Below, in pieces: positions 8,391-17,001 of a stretch of 64,000 nt of DNA (position 1 is its first letter; every line of letters begins with the position of its first letter). The notes below the pieces were generated by a model. The model saw only the letters and a program-made list of their open reading frames with translations, was not told where the DNA came from and ran no database searches. This DNA comes from AP-15 sp963747735 (GTDB lineage: Bacteria > Pseudomonadota > Alphaproteobacteria > ATCC43930 > CGMCC-115725), in contig CAVVGE010000006.1 in the NCBI GenBank assembly GCA_963747735.1, positions 434,001 through 498,000 of the forward strand, read 5' to 3'. The position numbers and the translations under genes are program-made.

Positions 8391-9641
8391 TTATTCGAGA
8401 ACGATCCGCGCGTCGCGCCCACCGTTTAAGAGACGTTTCAAATGAAAGCTGATCAGCGGGTCGCCGCGGCGCTGCCCGAGCAAGGCGGCAAAAGCCGGGG
8501 TCGCATCCGGGTCGGCGGCTTCGAGCTTGGCAAAGGCGTCGAGATAAGCGCGGGTCGCCGGATCGGCGTGATCCGCTGCGGTCAGCGGCTCCCAGGCGCG
8601 CAATTTTTCGCTGCGTCCGCGCAGCAAAAGGTCGCCGACCGGCCGCCCGGTAAAGCCGGGAACGCGGCTCGCCACACTGTCGCCGACGCAGATCCGCGTC
8701 CCCAGCTCCTTGTTTGCTGCTTCGAGCCGGGCGGCGGTGTTTACCGTGTCGCCATAGGCGGTGTAGTCGAAATACCGTCCGCCGCCGAAATTGCCGACGA
8801 TCGCCGGGCCGGCGTCGAGACCGAGCCGGGTCTCGCCGGGATCGACCCCCTGGCCCCGCCAGCGCTCGCGAAAGGCTTGCGCGCAGCCGTCGAGCTCGAG
8901 CGCGCACGCAACCGCGCGGGCGGCGTGATCGGGCTGGTCGGCCGGCGCCCCGAACAGCACATGCATCGCGTCGCCGATGATTTTGACGACGGTCCCGCCA
9001 TGGGCGAAGACAATGTCGCTCATCCCGCCCAAATAGTCGTTGAGGAGCGGCGCTATCGTCGTCGGCTCCAAGGTCTCGACCAGCGAGGTGAAGCCGGCGA
9101 TATCGGTGAACATCGACGTGATCTCGCGGCGCTGCCCGCCGAGATCGAGCGCCCCCGGGTCGCTCGCCAGGCGCTCGGCCAGATTGGGCGAAAAATACCG
9201 CGACAGCAATGCCTGCGCCCGCTCCGCGTCGGCTTGCCGCCGCCGCGCCTCGCGCAGCACCCCGATATGGTGCAAGGTCTTGTCGATCGTGGTTTCGAGA
9301 TCGGCGAAGTCGATCGGCTTGGTCACGAAATCGAAGGCGCCGCGGTTCATCGCGGTGCGGATGTTCATCATGTCGCCATAGGCCGACACGATGACGGTCG
9401 ACAATTCGGTATCGGCCTCCCGGATCTTTTGCAGCAGGGTCAGGCCGTCCATCCGCGGCATGTTAATGTCGCTCAGCACCATGTCCACGCCGTGACCGTT
9501 TTGCAGCATGTCGAGCGCCTCGACGCCGTCATGGGCAAAAACGAAATCGATTTCGCCGTCGCGGATGCGCCGGCGGAACCGCTGCCGCACCAAGGTTTCG
9601 AGATCGGGCTCGTCATCGACGACGAGAATCCTCGCGGTCAT
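8391..9641 (-). CDS. Response regulator with class III adenylate cyclase output
   Basis: A 416-residue signalling protein. The receiver domain (about 1-125) has acidic pocket DDE at 9-11, phospho-acceptor Asp58 (LSDINMPRMDG) and Lys108 (VTKPI). A helical linker (125-165) leads to a class III nucleotide cyclase domain (about 170-345). The metal-binding aspartates are Asp180 in MFTDIAGFT and Asp224 in IIGDAMHVLFG, and the transition-state Asn and Arg lie in DTVNTAARLE. Lys220 and the DYTAYGD stretch favour ATP over GTP, so the expected product is cAMP. About 70 extra residues follow. Its start overlaps the histidine kinase stop by four bases (ATGA), so the kinase very likely phosphorylates this regulator and controls second-messenger synthesis. 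Confidence 0.92.
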   Translation of the reverse strand: MTARILVVDDEPDLETLVRQRFRRRIRDGEIDFVFAHDGVEALDMLQNGHGVDMVLSDINMPRMDGLTLLQKIREADTELSTVIVSAYGDMMNIRTAMNRGAFDFVTKPIDFADLETTIDKTLHHIGVLREARRRQADAERAQALLSRYFSPNLAERLASDPGALDLGGQRREITSMFTDIAGFTSLVETLEPTTIAPLLNDYLGGMSDIVFAHGGTVVKIIGDAMHVLFGAPADQPDHAARAVACALELDGCAQAFRERWRGQGVDPGETRLGLDAGPAIVGNFGGGRYFDYTAYGDTVNTAARLEAANKELGTRICVGDSVASRVPGFTGRPVGDLLLRGRSEKLRAWEPLTAADHADPATRAYLDAFAKLEAADPDATPAFAALLGQRRGDPLISFHLKRLLNGGRDARIVLE

Positions 9642-11758
9642 GACGCCGCTCCCGCCGGCTCGCTCGCAACCAGCGCCGAAACCCGTGGCAAGGTGATCGT
9701 GAATTCGGTGAATTCGCCGGCCCGGCTCGCAACCTCGAGTGCGCCGGAATGCTGCTTGACGATGATGTCGTGGCTCAACGACAGGCCGAGCCCGGTCCCT
9801 TCGCCGGCGGGCTTAGTGGTGAAAAACGGCTCGAAAATTCTGGCTTTCACCGCCTCCGGGATGCCGGCGCCGTTGTCGCGCACCCGGATTTCGACCGCGC
9901 CGCCGTGGTCGCGGGTGGTCACGGTCAGGGTCGGTTCGTAAGCCCGATCGGTGGCGCTGCGTTGGCGCTGGCGCACCGCATAAAAGCCGTTGCCGATCAG
10001 GTTCAGCAGAACCCGGGTGAATTCCTGAGGGTAGAGGTCGATCTGGCCGGCTGTAGGATCGAAATCCCGGTTGAGGGTGACATTGAAATCCGAGCTTTCG
10101 GCGCGCGCACCGTGATAGGCGAGGTTGAGCGCCTCTTCGACCGTGGCGTTGAGATCGACCGGCCGGCGCTCGCCGGTCCCGGAGCGCGAATGCAGCAGCA
10201 TGTTGCGCACGATGCTGTCGGCGCGCTTGCCGTGCTCGACGATCTTATCGAGGTTGCCTTTCAAGGTCCCGGTCAAATCGTCGATATCGGCGCGCGCCGC
10301 TGCCGGCAGCGAGCCGCCGTCGGTGGCGATGACGTCGTTCAGCTCGCCCACCAGCTCGCCCGACAGCTCGGCAAAATTGTTGACGAAATTCAACGGGTTC
10401 TTGATCTCGTGCGCAATCCCGGCGGTGAGCTGGCCGAGCGAGGCGAGCTTTTGGCTTTCGACGAGACGGTCCTGCGTCTTGCGCAGATCGGCAAGCGCGC
10501 GCTCGGCGGCCAGCCGCGCCTCGCGTGCCTCCTGCTCGCGCGCCCGGACCGCCTCGGTGCGCGCTTCGACCTTCGCCTCCAGGGTGTCGTGCGATTCCTG
10601 CACTTTTGCCGCCATTTGGTTGAACCGGTCGGCGAGCGTCTCGATTTCGTCGCCGGTGTGGATCTCGATCGGCAGGCCGCGCTCGCCCGAGCCGAGCCGG
10701 TCGGCGCCGGCTTGCAGCCGGCGGATCGGCACCACCATGCGCCGCGCCAGCGCGGCACCCGCCGCCGCCGCGAGCAGCAAGCCCACCGCCAGCAACGCCG
10801 CCATGCGCCACAGCGAGGCGTAGACCGCGGCCAGCGCCTCGCGCAGCGGCATTTCGACAAACACGGTCCAGCCCGGTTGCGGGACCGGCGCATGCGCCGT
10901 CAGCACGGCCCCGCCCGAGGGCCCGGTCGCACGATGATCGCCGGCGGCCGGGGCGCCGTGCTGCGGACCGGCGAGAGCTGCCTTGACTTGCGCCGATTGC
11001 GACAGATCGGTGTTGCGCAGCACCAGGCTCAAATCGGGATGGGCGATCAGCCGTCCGCGGGCATCGACGACATAGGCATAGCCGCTGCGGCCGACCTGCG
11101 TCGTGGTGATCAGGTCCCAAATGAATTTCAGGTTGACCTCGGCCACGGTCACGCCGGCGTGCTTGCCGACGTGTGCTACCGAAATCGTCATATAGGGCTC
11201 GGATTGGTTGCGAAAATAAACCGGGCTGAACCAGACGCCGTTGGCGACCGCCTTGGCAAAGCGCGGATCGGCGCTGTCGTCGGTGCCGCTGCCGACGACA
11301 TCCGGGGCGAGACGCGACAGCTTCAGCTCTTCCTTGCCGGCGCCGGATATTTGGGTGATCTCGGTGATCGCCGGGACTTCGCGCAACAGGCGGATAAAGT
11401 CGTAGCGGCGCTGCTCGAGCGGCAAGGCACCCCATTGCCGCGGCGTGGTCCAGCCGAGCTGCTGCTCGATTTCGTTGATAAAGCCTTCGATGCGCTGGGC
11501 GGCGGCCCGCGCCTTTTCCTGCTGCATGACGATCGCGGCGCGTTCGGCCTCGTTATAGCCGAGCCACATGTCGAGAGCGCCGTTGACCACCAAGACGACG
11601 CTGACCAGACCGACAAAGGCGAGCGCCAATTTGAGCGCGAGCCCCATCCGCAGACGCCGGCGGGTGCGCTCGCCGGCAACCCCGGTCAACTCGAATGCGA
11701 CACCGCGTCTGGCGAGCACGAAACGGCCGCTCCGGTCACTCGATGACGTCGTTCGCAC
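9638..11758 (-). CDS. Cache-domain hybrid-less sensor histidine kinase
   Basis: A membrane sensor kinase of up to 706 residues. Numbered from the GTG at 11758, it has TM1 at about 42-60, a large periplasmic double-Cache-like domain (about 65-310, with GRSGYAYVVDARGRLIAHPD), TM2 at about 316-339, HAMP (340-393), a coiled coil, the H-box at 436-475 with phospho-acceptor His450 (GIAHEIKNPLNFVNNFAELS) and a HATPase domain with N-, G1 (DNGAGIP) and G2 (GTGLGLS) boxes. The GTG at 11758 overlaps the upstream binding-protein gene. A GTG at 11719, preceded by GGAG, or the ATG at 11647 just before TM1 are equally plausible starts. The downstream receiver-cyclase is the obvious partner. Confidence 0.9.
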   Translation of the reverse strand: MRTTSSSDRSGRFVLARRGVAFELTGVAGERTRRRLRMGLALKLALAFVGLVSVVLVVNGALDMWLGYNEAERAAIVMQQEKARAAAQRIEGFINEIEQQLGWTTPRQWGALPLEQRRYDFIRLLREVPAITEITQISGAGKEELKLSRLAPDVVGSGTDDSADPRFAKAVANGVWFSPVYFRNQSEPYMTISVAHVGKHAGVTVAEVNLKFIWDLITTTQVGRSGYAYVVDARGRLIAHPDLSLVLRNTDLSQSAQVKAALAGPQHGAPAAGDHRATGPSGGAVLTAHAPVPQPGWTVFVEMPLREALAAVYASLWRMAALLAVGLLLAAAAGAALARRMVVPIRRLQAGADRLGSGERGLPIEIHTGDEIETLADRFNQMAAKVQESHDTLEAKVEARTEAVRAREQEAREARLAAERALADLRKTQDRLVESQKLASLGQLTAGIAHEIKNPLNFVNNFAELSGELVGELNDVIATDGGSLPAAARADIDDLTGTLKGNLDKIVEHGKRADSIVRNMLLHSRSGTGERRPVDLNATVEEALNLAYHGARAESSDFNVTLNRDFDPTAGQIDLYPQEFTRVLLNLIGNGFYAVRQRQRSATDRAYEPTLTVTTRDHGGAVEIRVRDNGAGIPEAVKARIFEPFFTTKPAGEGTGLGLSLSHDIIVKQHSGALEVASRAGEFTEFTITLPRVSALVASEPAGAAS

Positions 11759-12710
11759 GGGCGAGCAGGGACGGCGGGAGCGTCAGGCCGATCGCCTTCG
11801 CGGTCGCGAGATTGATCGCCAGCAAAAACCGGCTCGGCTCTTCGAGCGGCAGCTGGCCGGGATCGGCGCCCTTCAAGATCCGCACGGCGAGCCCCGCGGC
11901 GCGATCGGACATTTCGCTTACATCGGGACCATACGACATCAGGCCGCCCTCGCGCACCAGAAAGTCGTATTCATAGACTGCCGGCAATTTATGTGCCGCG
12001 GCGAAATCGATCACCCGCTTGCGGTTCAGGGTGGTCAGCACGTCGCTGACCATCAGGATCGCGTCGGGCGGCCGGCGCATCATCGCCGCGAACGCCGTTT
12101 CGAAATCATCGGGTGCCCGGACGCCCAGCGATTCGACTTCGAGGCCGAGGCTCTTCGCCCGCGCCTCCGCCGCCTTGTAGCGCAGCGACATGCCGAGATC
12201 CTCGGCATTCCACAACATTGCGACCCGATGCACGCCGGGCATCGCCTCCTTCAGCAATGCCAGCCGCTTGGCCGACAGCTCGGCGGCGATCTCGGACAAG
12301 CCGGTAACATGGCCGCCCGGCCGGGCGAAGCTCGCGACGAGGCCGTCGGCCACCGGGTCGCCGGCCTGCACCACGACGACGGGCAAGGTCGAATGCTGCT
12401 TGGCGGCGATTGCCGCCGGATAGCCTTGGGTCACAATCAAAGCGACTTTGCTCGCGACCAATTCGGCGACGAGCTGCGGCAAGCGGTCGAGATGCCCGTG
12501 TGCGGCGCGCCGCTCGAGTTCGAGGTTTTTGCCGGGAATGAGCCCCTGCCGCGCAAACCCGCGAATGAGCCCGGCACCGAACTGGCTCTGATCGGCCGGC
12601 TCGGGCCCGACCGCGAGCAACCCGACCCGATAAACCTGCGCCGCCGCGGCTCCCCCCATCACGGTTGCAAGGCCGAGGACCAGCGCCGCAGCCAACCCGG
12701 ACAATTTCAT
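11736..12710 (-). CDS. Periplasmic substrate-binding protein, PF04392/COG2984 type (copy 1)
   Basis: A 324-residue exported binding protein with an N-terminal signal peptide (MKLSGLAAALVLGLATVMGG) and the family pattern VYRVGLLAVG...GLIRGFARQGLIPGKNLELE...SKVALIVTQGYPAA...VAMLWNAEDLG...LPPSLLARANDVIE. The ATG at 12710 has a GAGG Shine-Dalgarno 7 nt upstream and starts the signal peptide, so the longer frame from 12743 is not needed. Members of this family usually sit with a permease and ATPase for aromatic or other small ligands. Here no transporter gene is present, and the next gene is a periplasmic-sensor kinase. A ligand-presenting (sensory) role is therefore likely but inferred. It is paralogous to the gene just upstream. 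Confidence 0.85.
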   Translation of the reverse strand: MKLSGLAAALVLGLATVMGGAAAAQVYRVGLLAVGPEPADQSQFGAGLIRGFARQGLIPGKNLELERRAAHGHLDRLPQLVAELVASKVALIVTQGYPAAIAAKQHSTLPVVVVQAGDPVADGLVASFARPGGHVTGLSEIAAELSAKRLALLKEAMPGVHRVAMLWNAEDLGMSLRYKAAEARAKSLGLEVESLGVRAPDDFETAFAAMMRRPPDAILMVSDVLTTLNRKRVIDFAAAHKLPAVYEYDFLVREGGLMSYGPDVSEMSDRAAGLAVRILKGADPGQLPLEEPSRFLLAINLATAKAIGLTLPPSLLARANDVIE

Positions 12711-12818
12711 AACGAACCTCGAAGCGGCGGGTCCCCTGACCATACAACCAAACGGGGCGGCGCACGAGATGCCGCGATCGCCGAGACTTCACTCTCTGGT
12801 GACGCCAGAACCGGTCGC

Positions 12819-13796
12819 TCATTCGATGACCTCGTCGGCGCGGGCGAGGATCGATGGCGGCACGGCGAGGCCGAGCGCCTTGGCGGTCTTGAGATTGATT
12901 ACCAGCTCGATTTTTTCCGATTGCCGGGCGATCGGCAGATCGGCCGGTCTCGCGCCCTTCAGTATCCTGCCGGCATAAGCTCCGATTTGGCGATAGGCGT
13001 CGGCGAGTCTGCTGGCATAGCTGATCAGGCCGCCCGCGGTGACAAACGCGCGGAAAAAATACATCGTCGGCACGGCATGCCGCTCGGCCAGCGCCACGAG
13101 GCGATCACGCTGCATAAAAAAGAACGGGTCGGCACCGACGAGGAGCGCGCCGGCCTGTTCTTGCGAGATGGCGGCGAATGCAGCAGCCAGGCTGGTGTCG
13201 CTGCTGGCCCTTACGACCGAAAGTCTCACGCCGAGCGTGCGCGCCGCCAACTCCACGTTCCGGGCCGGGTTTTCCGCGTTCGGGAGTGTCGGGTTTTCGA
13301 GATAGGCTATCGTTTTGGCATCCGGGACCAGTTCGTGAAGGAGCTGCAACCGCTTTGCATCGGTCTCGGTCACCAGCTGGGCAACACCCGTGACGTTGCC
13401 GCCCGGATGGCTGAAGCTATCGGAGAGGCCCGCTGCGACCGGGTCCCCGCCGATCAGGGCCACGATCGGGACCGTCTTTGTCGCCGCCTTGGCAACCCGT
13501 CCCGAGATGGCGCCGCCGCCGGTGACGATCACATCTACCGGATGGCGGACCAGTTCGGCGGCCAGGGCAGGCAACCGGTCATATCGCCCTTCGGCCCACC
13601 GATATTCGATCAACACGTTGTGGCCTTCGTAGTACCCGTTTTCGGCCAGCCCCTTGCGGAATTCATCGAGCGCACCGGGGGTGTGGCTGCCCGCGCTCAG
13701 GAAGCCGATCACCGGCATCGCCTTCTGCTGCGCGCGCAGGGTGCGCGCTTGGATCATCATGCCGCCGGCGAGGAGCATCAACTCGCGCCGCCTCAT
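12819..13796 (-). CDS. Periplasmic substrate-binding protein, PF04392/COG2984 type (copy 2)
   Basis: A 325-residue paralogue of the downstream gene. It starts MRRRELMLLAGGMMIQARTLRAQ, which looks like a basic signal peptide with cleavage near RAQ. It then follows the family pattern VIGFLSAGSH...FRKGLAENGYYEGHNVLIEYRWAEGRYDRLPALAAELV...SILARADEVIE. The ATG at 13796 overlaps the stop of a short relic of a third family member (ATGA), which supports this start. No permease or ATPase lies nearby. With copy 1 it probably supplies ligand-loaded proteins to the kinase at 9638-11758; ligand unknown. Confidence 0.85.
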   Translation of the reverse strand: MRRRELMLLAGGMMIQARTLRAQQKAMPVIGFLSAGSHTPGALDEFRKGLAENGYYEGHNVLIEYRWAEGRYDRLPALAAELVRHPVDVIVTGGGAISGRVAKAATKTVPIVALIGGDPVAAGLSDSFSHPGGNVTGVAQLVTETDAKRLQLLHELVPDAKTIAYLENPTLPNAENPARNVELAARTLGVRLSVVRASSDTSLAAAFAAISQEQAGALLVGADPFFFMQRDRLVALAERHAVPTMYFFRAFVTAGGLISYASRLADAYRQIGAYAGRILKGARPADLPIARQSEKIELVINLKTAKALGLAVPPSILARADEVIE

Positions 13797-13843
13797 TCGA
13801 TCACCTCGCCGGCGCGGGCTGGCTGTAAGACCGGAGGCGCAGC
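13793..13843 (-). pseudogene. 3' relic of a third PF04392 binding-protein gene
   Basis: Read on the minus strand this stretch ends ...ARAGEVIE-stop. It matches the ARADEVIE-stop end of copy 2 almost base for base over its last 27 bases (two mismatches) and more loosely about nine codons further in. Nothing upstream resembles the rest of the gene. This is best explained as a tandem array of three paralogues from which most of one copy was deleted. Confidence 0.6.
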
Positions 13844-14035
13844 ACCCTGCGGCCCGCCGCCACCTCTGCTCGCCGGCAGTATAGAGGAAATCAGCTTGGT
13901 GTAAGCTGGTCTCCAGCGGAAGCCCCGGCGCTACCCCGCCGGGCGGCAGGCTCGCAGAGATGCCACGATTGATGGCTCTGCCGGCCATGGCTTGTTAAAA
14001 TCCCGCCGCCGCCGCGAGCCAGTCGTCGGAGCCGG

Positions 14036-15532
14036 GTGATGACCGGATCAGCCTATGTCCTGGCGATCGACCAGGGGACGACCAGCACCCGCGCGATCTT
14101 GTTCGATCGCACAGGGAGGGTGCGGTCGATCGCCCGGAGCGAGCTGACGCAGCATTATCCGCGACCCGGCTGGGTCGAGCACGACCCCGCGGAAATCTGG
14201 CGCGGCGTCGTCGACACCTGCCGCGAGGCGGCAGCCGCCGCCGACGGTCCGATCGCCGCGATCGGCATCGCCAACCAGCGCGAGACGACGCTCGTATGGG
14301 AGCGCGCCACCGGCCGCCCGGTCCATAACGCGATCGTCTGGCAAGACCGGCGCACCGCCGATATCTGCGCCGAGTGGCGCGAGCAAGGGCTCGAAGAGAT
14401 GGTCGGCCGCCGCACCGGGCTCGTCATCGATCCCTATTTTTCGGCGTCCAAGCTGCGCTGGCTGCTCGACCGGGTGCCGGGCCTGCGGCGGCGCGCGGCG
14501 GCTGGCGAGCTGGCCTTTGGCACGATCGACAGCTTTCTGTTGTGGCGGCTCTGCGGCGGCAAGCGCCACGCGACCGAGCCGACCAATGCCGCGCGGACGA
14601 TGCTGTTCGACATCGAGCGCTTTTGCTGGGACCAAGAATTGCTGGATGCGTTCGATATCCCCGCGGGGCTGCTGCCCGAAATCCTCGATACCGGCGACGA
14701 TTTCGGCGAAACGACGGCAGAGCTGCTCGGCAGCGCGATCCCGATCGCGGCGCTGGCCGGCGACCAGCAGGCGGCGCTGATCGGCCAAGGCTGCTTCGCG
14801 CCCGGCATGATCAAATCGACCTACGGCACCGGCGCCTTTGCCCTCTTGAATATCGGCGCTGCACCCGCGCGCTCGCGCCACCGGCTGCTGACGACAGTCG
14901 CCTATCGCCTTTGCGGCCGGACCGCCTACGCCCTCGAAGGCAGCATCTTTACCGCGGGTGCGGCGGTGCAGTGGCTGCGCGACCGGCTCGGTGCGATCGC
15001 CGCGGCAGCCGAGGCCGCGGGTCTGGCCGCGCGCGCCGACCCTCGCCAGCGGGTCTATCTGGTGCCGGGTTTTGCGGGGCTCGGCGCGCCTTATTGGTCG
15101 CCGCAGGCGCGGGGCGCCCTGATCGGGCTGACGGCGGAATGCGGTCTCGCCGAGATCGCCCGCGCCGTCCTCGAAGCGGTGGGCTACCAGACCCGCGACC
15201 TGGTCGCGGCGATGGCCGCCGACGCCGGCGTCGCAATCGGCACCCTGCGGGTCGATGGCGGCATGGCGGCGAGCGACTGGACCATGCAGTTTCTCGCCGA
15301 CATCGTGCCGGCTGTGGTCGAGCGCCCGGATTTGGTCGAGACCACCGCCTGGGGTGCGGCCTATGCCGCAGGGTTGACCCGCGGCATCTATCCCGACCCC
15401 GAAGCCATGGCCGCGGAGTGGCGCGCCGAGCGCCGCTTCCTCCCGCAAATGACCGAGACCGAGCGTGAGGAGCGTTATGCCGGCTGGCGCCGTGCCGTCG
15501 CCGGCGCGCTCGCGGCCGTGCCTGGAAGCTGA
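14036..15532 (+). CDS. glpK: Glycerol kinase
   Basis: A 498-residue FGGY-family kinase that phosphorylates glycerol to glycerol-3-phosphate in the cytoplasm. The opening YVLAIDQGTTSTRAILFD is the phosphate-1 loop of glycerol kinase. Further landmarks are NQRETTLVWERATGRPVHNAIVWQDRRT, TKSTYGTGAF-like IKSTYGTGAFALLNIG, GFAGLGAPYWSPQARGALIGLT and the ADP-binding LRVDGGMAASDWTMQFLADI. Length equals the family norm. Either the GTG at 14036 or the ATG at 14039 can start it. No glpF or glpD is adjacent; it precedes a DUF5996 gene by 15 bp. Confidence 0.96.
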   Translation: MMTGSAYVLAIDQGTTSTRAILFDRTGRVRSIARSELTQHYPRPGWVEHDPAEIWRGVVDTCREAAAAADGPIAAIGIANQRETTLVWERATGRPVHNAIVWQDRRTADICAEWREQGLEEMVGRRTGLVIDPYFSASKLRWLLDRVPGLRRRAAAGELAFGTIDSFLLWRLCGGKRHATEPTNAARTMLFDIERFCWDQELLDAFDIPAGLLPEILDTGDDFGETTAELLGSAIPIAALAGDQQAALIGQGCFAPGMIKSTYGTGAFALLNIGAAPARSRHRLLTTVAYRLCGRTAYALEGSIFTAGAAVQWLRDRLGAIAAAAEAAGLAARADPRQRVYLVPGFAGLGAPYWSPQARGALIGLTAECGLAEIARAVLEAVGYQTRDLVAAMAADAGVAIGTLRVDGGMAASDWTMQFLADIVPAVVERPDLVETTAWGAAYAAGLTRGIYPDPEAMAAEWRAERRFLPQMTETEREERYAGWRRAVAGALAAVPGS

Positions 15533-15547
15533 ACCCCGGAGGCGCTG

Positions 15548-16465
15548 ATGACCGAGACCGACGCATGGCCGAGCCTGCCCTTTGCCGCATGGCGCGACAC
15601 CTGTGCCACCTTGCATATGTGGACGCAGGTGATCGGCAAGATCCGGCTGGCGCAAGCACCTTCGATCAATCATTGGTGGCAGGTGCCGCTCTACCTGACG
15701 AGCCGGGGGCTGACCACCTCGCCGATGCCCTATGGCACCCGCACCTTCCAGATCGATTTCGACTTTATCGCCCATCGCCTCTCGATCCAGACCAGCGACG
15801 GGCGGACCGACGGGTTCGCCTTGCAGCCGCTCCCGGTGGCCGATTTCTACCGGGAAGTCGGCGGCCGCCTGCGGGCGCTCGGGCTCGACATCCGGGTTTG
15901 GACGATGCCGGTTGAGGTCGCCGACCCGGTCCCATTCGAGGATGACCGCGAGCACCGGGCTTATGACGCGGACTATGCCAACCGCTTTTGGCGTGTCCTG
16001 GTCCAGGCGGACCGGGTCTTGACGGCGTTCCGCGGCGGCTTTATCGGCAAGGCGAGCCCGGTGCACTTCTTTTGGGGCAGCTTTGATCTCGCGGTGACCC
16101 GTTTTTCCGGGCGGCGGGCGCCGATGCATCCCGGGGCCCCCAATATTTCCGACCGGATTACCCGCGAAGCCTATTCGCACGAGGTCAGCAGCTGCGGTTT
16201 CTGGCCGGGCGGCGCCGGTCTCGATCAGCCGATATTCTATTCATACGCCTATCCGCAGCCGTCCGGCTTTGCCGAGGCGGCGGTCCACCCGCCGGCTGCG
16301 TCCTACAACCGCGAGCTCGGCGAGTTCATCTTGCCCTACCATTCGGTTTGCGAGGCCGCGGCGCCCGACGCGACGCTCCACGAATTTTTGCAATCGACTT
16401 ACGAAGCCGCCGCCGACTTGGCGCAATGGGACCGCGCCGCGCTGGAGCGCGGGGAACGGGCATGA
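15548..16465 (+). CDS. DUF5996 family protein
   Basis: A 305-residue soluble protein with the conserved features I associate with DUF5996: start WPSLPFAAWRDTCATLHMWTQVIGKIRLA, NHWWQVPLYLTSRGLTTSPMPYG, FDFIAHRL, HFFWGSFDLAVTRFSGRRAP and SCGFWPGG. The many Trp/His residues suggest a ligand or metal site, but no function is established for this family as far as I know. Its stop overlaps the start of a cupin gene by four bases (ATGA), so the pair is probably co-translated. Confidence 0.85.
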   Translation: MTETDAWPSLPFAAWRDTCATLHMWTQVIGKIRLAQAPSINHWWQVPLYLTSRGLTTSPMPYGTRTFQIDFDFIAHRLSIQTSDGRTDGFALQPLPVADFYREVGGRLRALGLDIRVWTMPVEVADPVPFEDDREHRAYDADYANRFWRVLVQADRVLTAFRGGFIGKASPVHFFWGSFDLAVTRFSGRRAPMHPGAPNISDRITREAYSHEVSSCGFWPGGAGLDQPIFYSYAYPQPSGFAEAAVHPPAASYNRELGEFILPYHSVCEAAAPDATLHEFLQSTYEAAADLAQWDRAALERGERA

Positions 16466-16776
16466 ACCTTCTTTGTCCGCTGCCGGATGCCCGTGACGCC
16501 GAGGCCGTCGATCGGCTCTTGGCGCGCCCTCACTTGCAGATCGAGCGCATTGTCTCGCGCGGGCAGGCGAGCCCGCCCGGCTTCTGGCACGACGAGCCCC
16601 GCGGCGAATGGGTGTTGCTGTTGGCTGGCGCCGCGCAGCTGCGATTTGCCGACGAAGCCGAGCCGCGCATGCTCGCTCCGGGCGGCTGGGTCGATATCGC
16701 CCCGCACCGCCGCCACCGGGTCGAGTGGACCGCCCCCGATACCGCGACGATTTGGCTCGCGGTCTGGTACGGATAG
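16462..16776 (+). CDS. Small cupin-domain protein
   Basis: A 104-residue single-domain cupin: GEWVLLLAGAAQLRFADE (first motif), LAPGGWVDIAPHRRHRVEWT (second motif). The second-motif His is present (PHRRHRVEW); the first motif lacks the usual HxH and keeps only Glu, so metal binding may be weak. Proteins of this size with FWHDEPRGEWVLLL belong to a family often annotated as phosphoribosylaminoimidazole-like or generic cupin; no substrate can be assigned. It is translationally coupled to the DUF5996 gene. Confidence 0.85.
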   Translation: MNLLCPLPDARDAEAVDRLLARPHLQIERIVSRGQASPPGFWHDEPRGEWVLLLAGAAQLRFADEAEPRMLAPGGWVDIAPHRRHRVEWTAPDTATIWLAVWYG

Positions 16777-16858
16777 CGCGCTTCCAACCCCGAGTTTAAC
16801 AGTATGTAGCCTTTCTGCAACTGTTGCCAAATTAGCGCAGCTGACAGAAAAGCCACGC

Positions 16859-16975
16859 CGAGGCGTCAGCCTCGATTGACTCCGAAATCGGCGGCCGATA
16901 GTCTTCTATCGGTCGAATGCGGACCGCGCGCTGTATCGACCTCCGGTCGATAAGTACTGGGCAAAATTTCGCCCA
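16859..16975 (+). promoter_or_regulatory. Array of four hairpins, possible structured leader
   Basis: In the 225-bp gap between the cupin and the next gene I find four perfect short inverted repeats in series: CGAGGC-GTCA-GCCTCG (16859-16874), CCGATAG-TCTT-CTATCGG (16895-16912), TATCGACC-TCC-GGTCGATA (16934-16952) and TGGGC/GCCCA flanking AAAATTTC (16958-16975). Arms of the second and third stems share the TATCG/CGATA core, so alternative pairings between them are possible, as in attenuators. No known riboswitch class is recognisable. Strand is assumed from the downstream gene. Confidence 0.5.
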
Positions 16976-17001
16976 AAAGGCGGTGTCGGCCGGGACAGCG
17001 C

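Noticed and set aside
9749..13904. Long plus-strand frames of 665 and 778 codons
   Set aside because: They are antisense to the histidine kinase and the binding proteins, with the same biased composition and no motif.
14048..16180. 710-codon minus-strand frame opposite glpK
   Set aside because: glpK is unmistakable on the plus strand; the frame is a shadow of it and of the DUF5996 gene.
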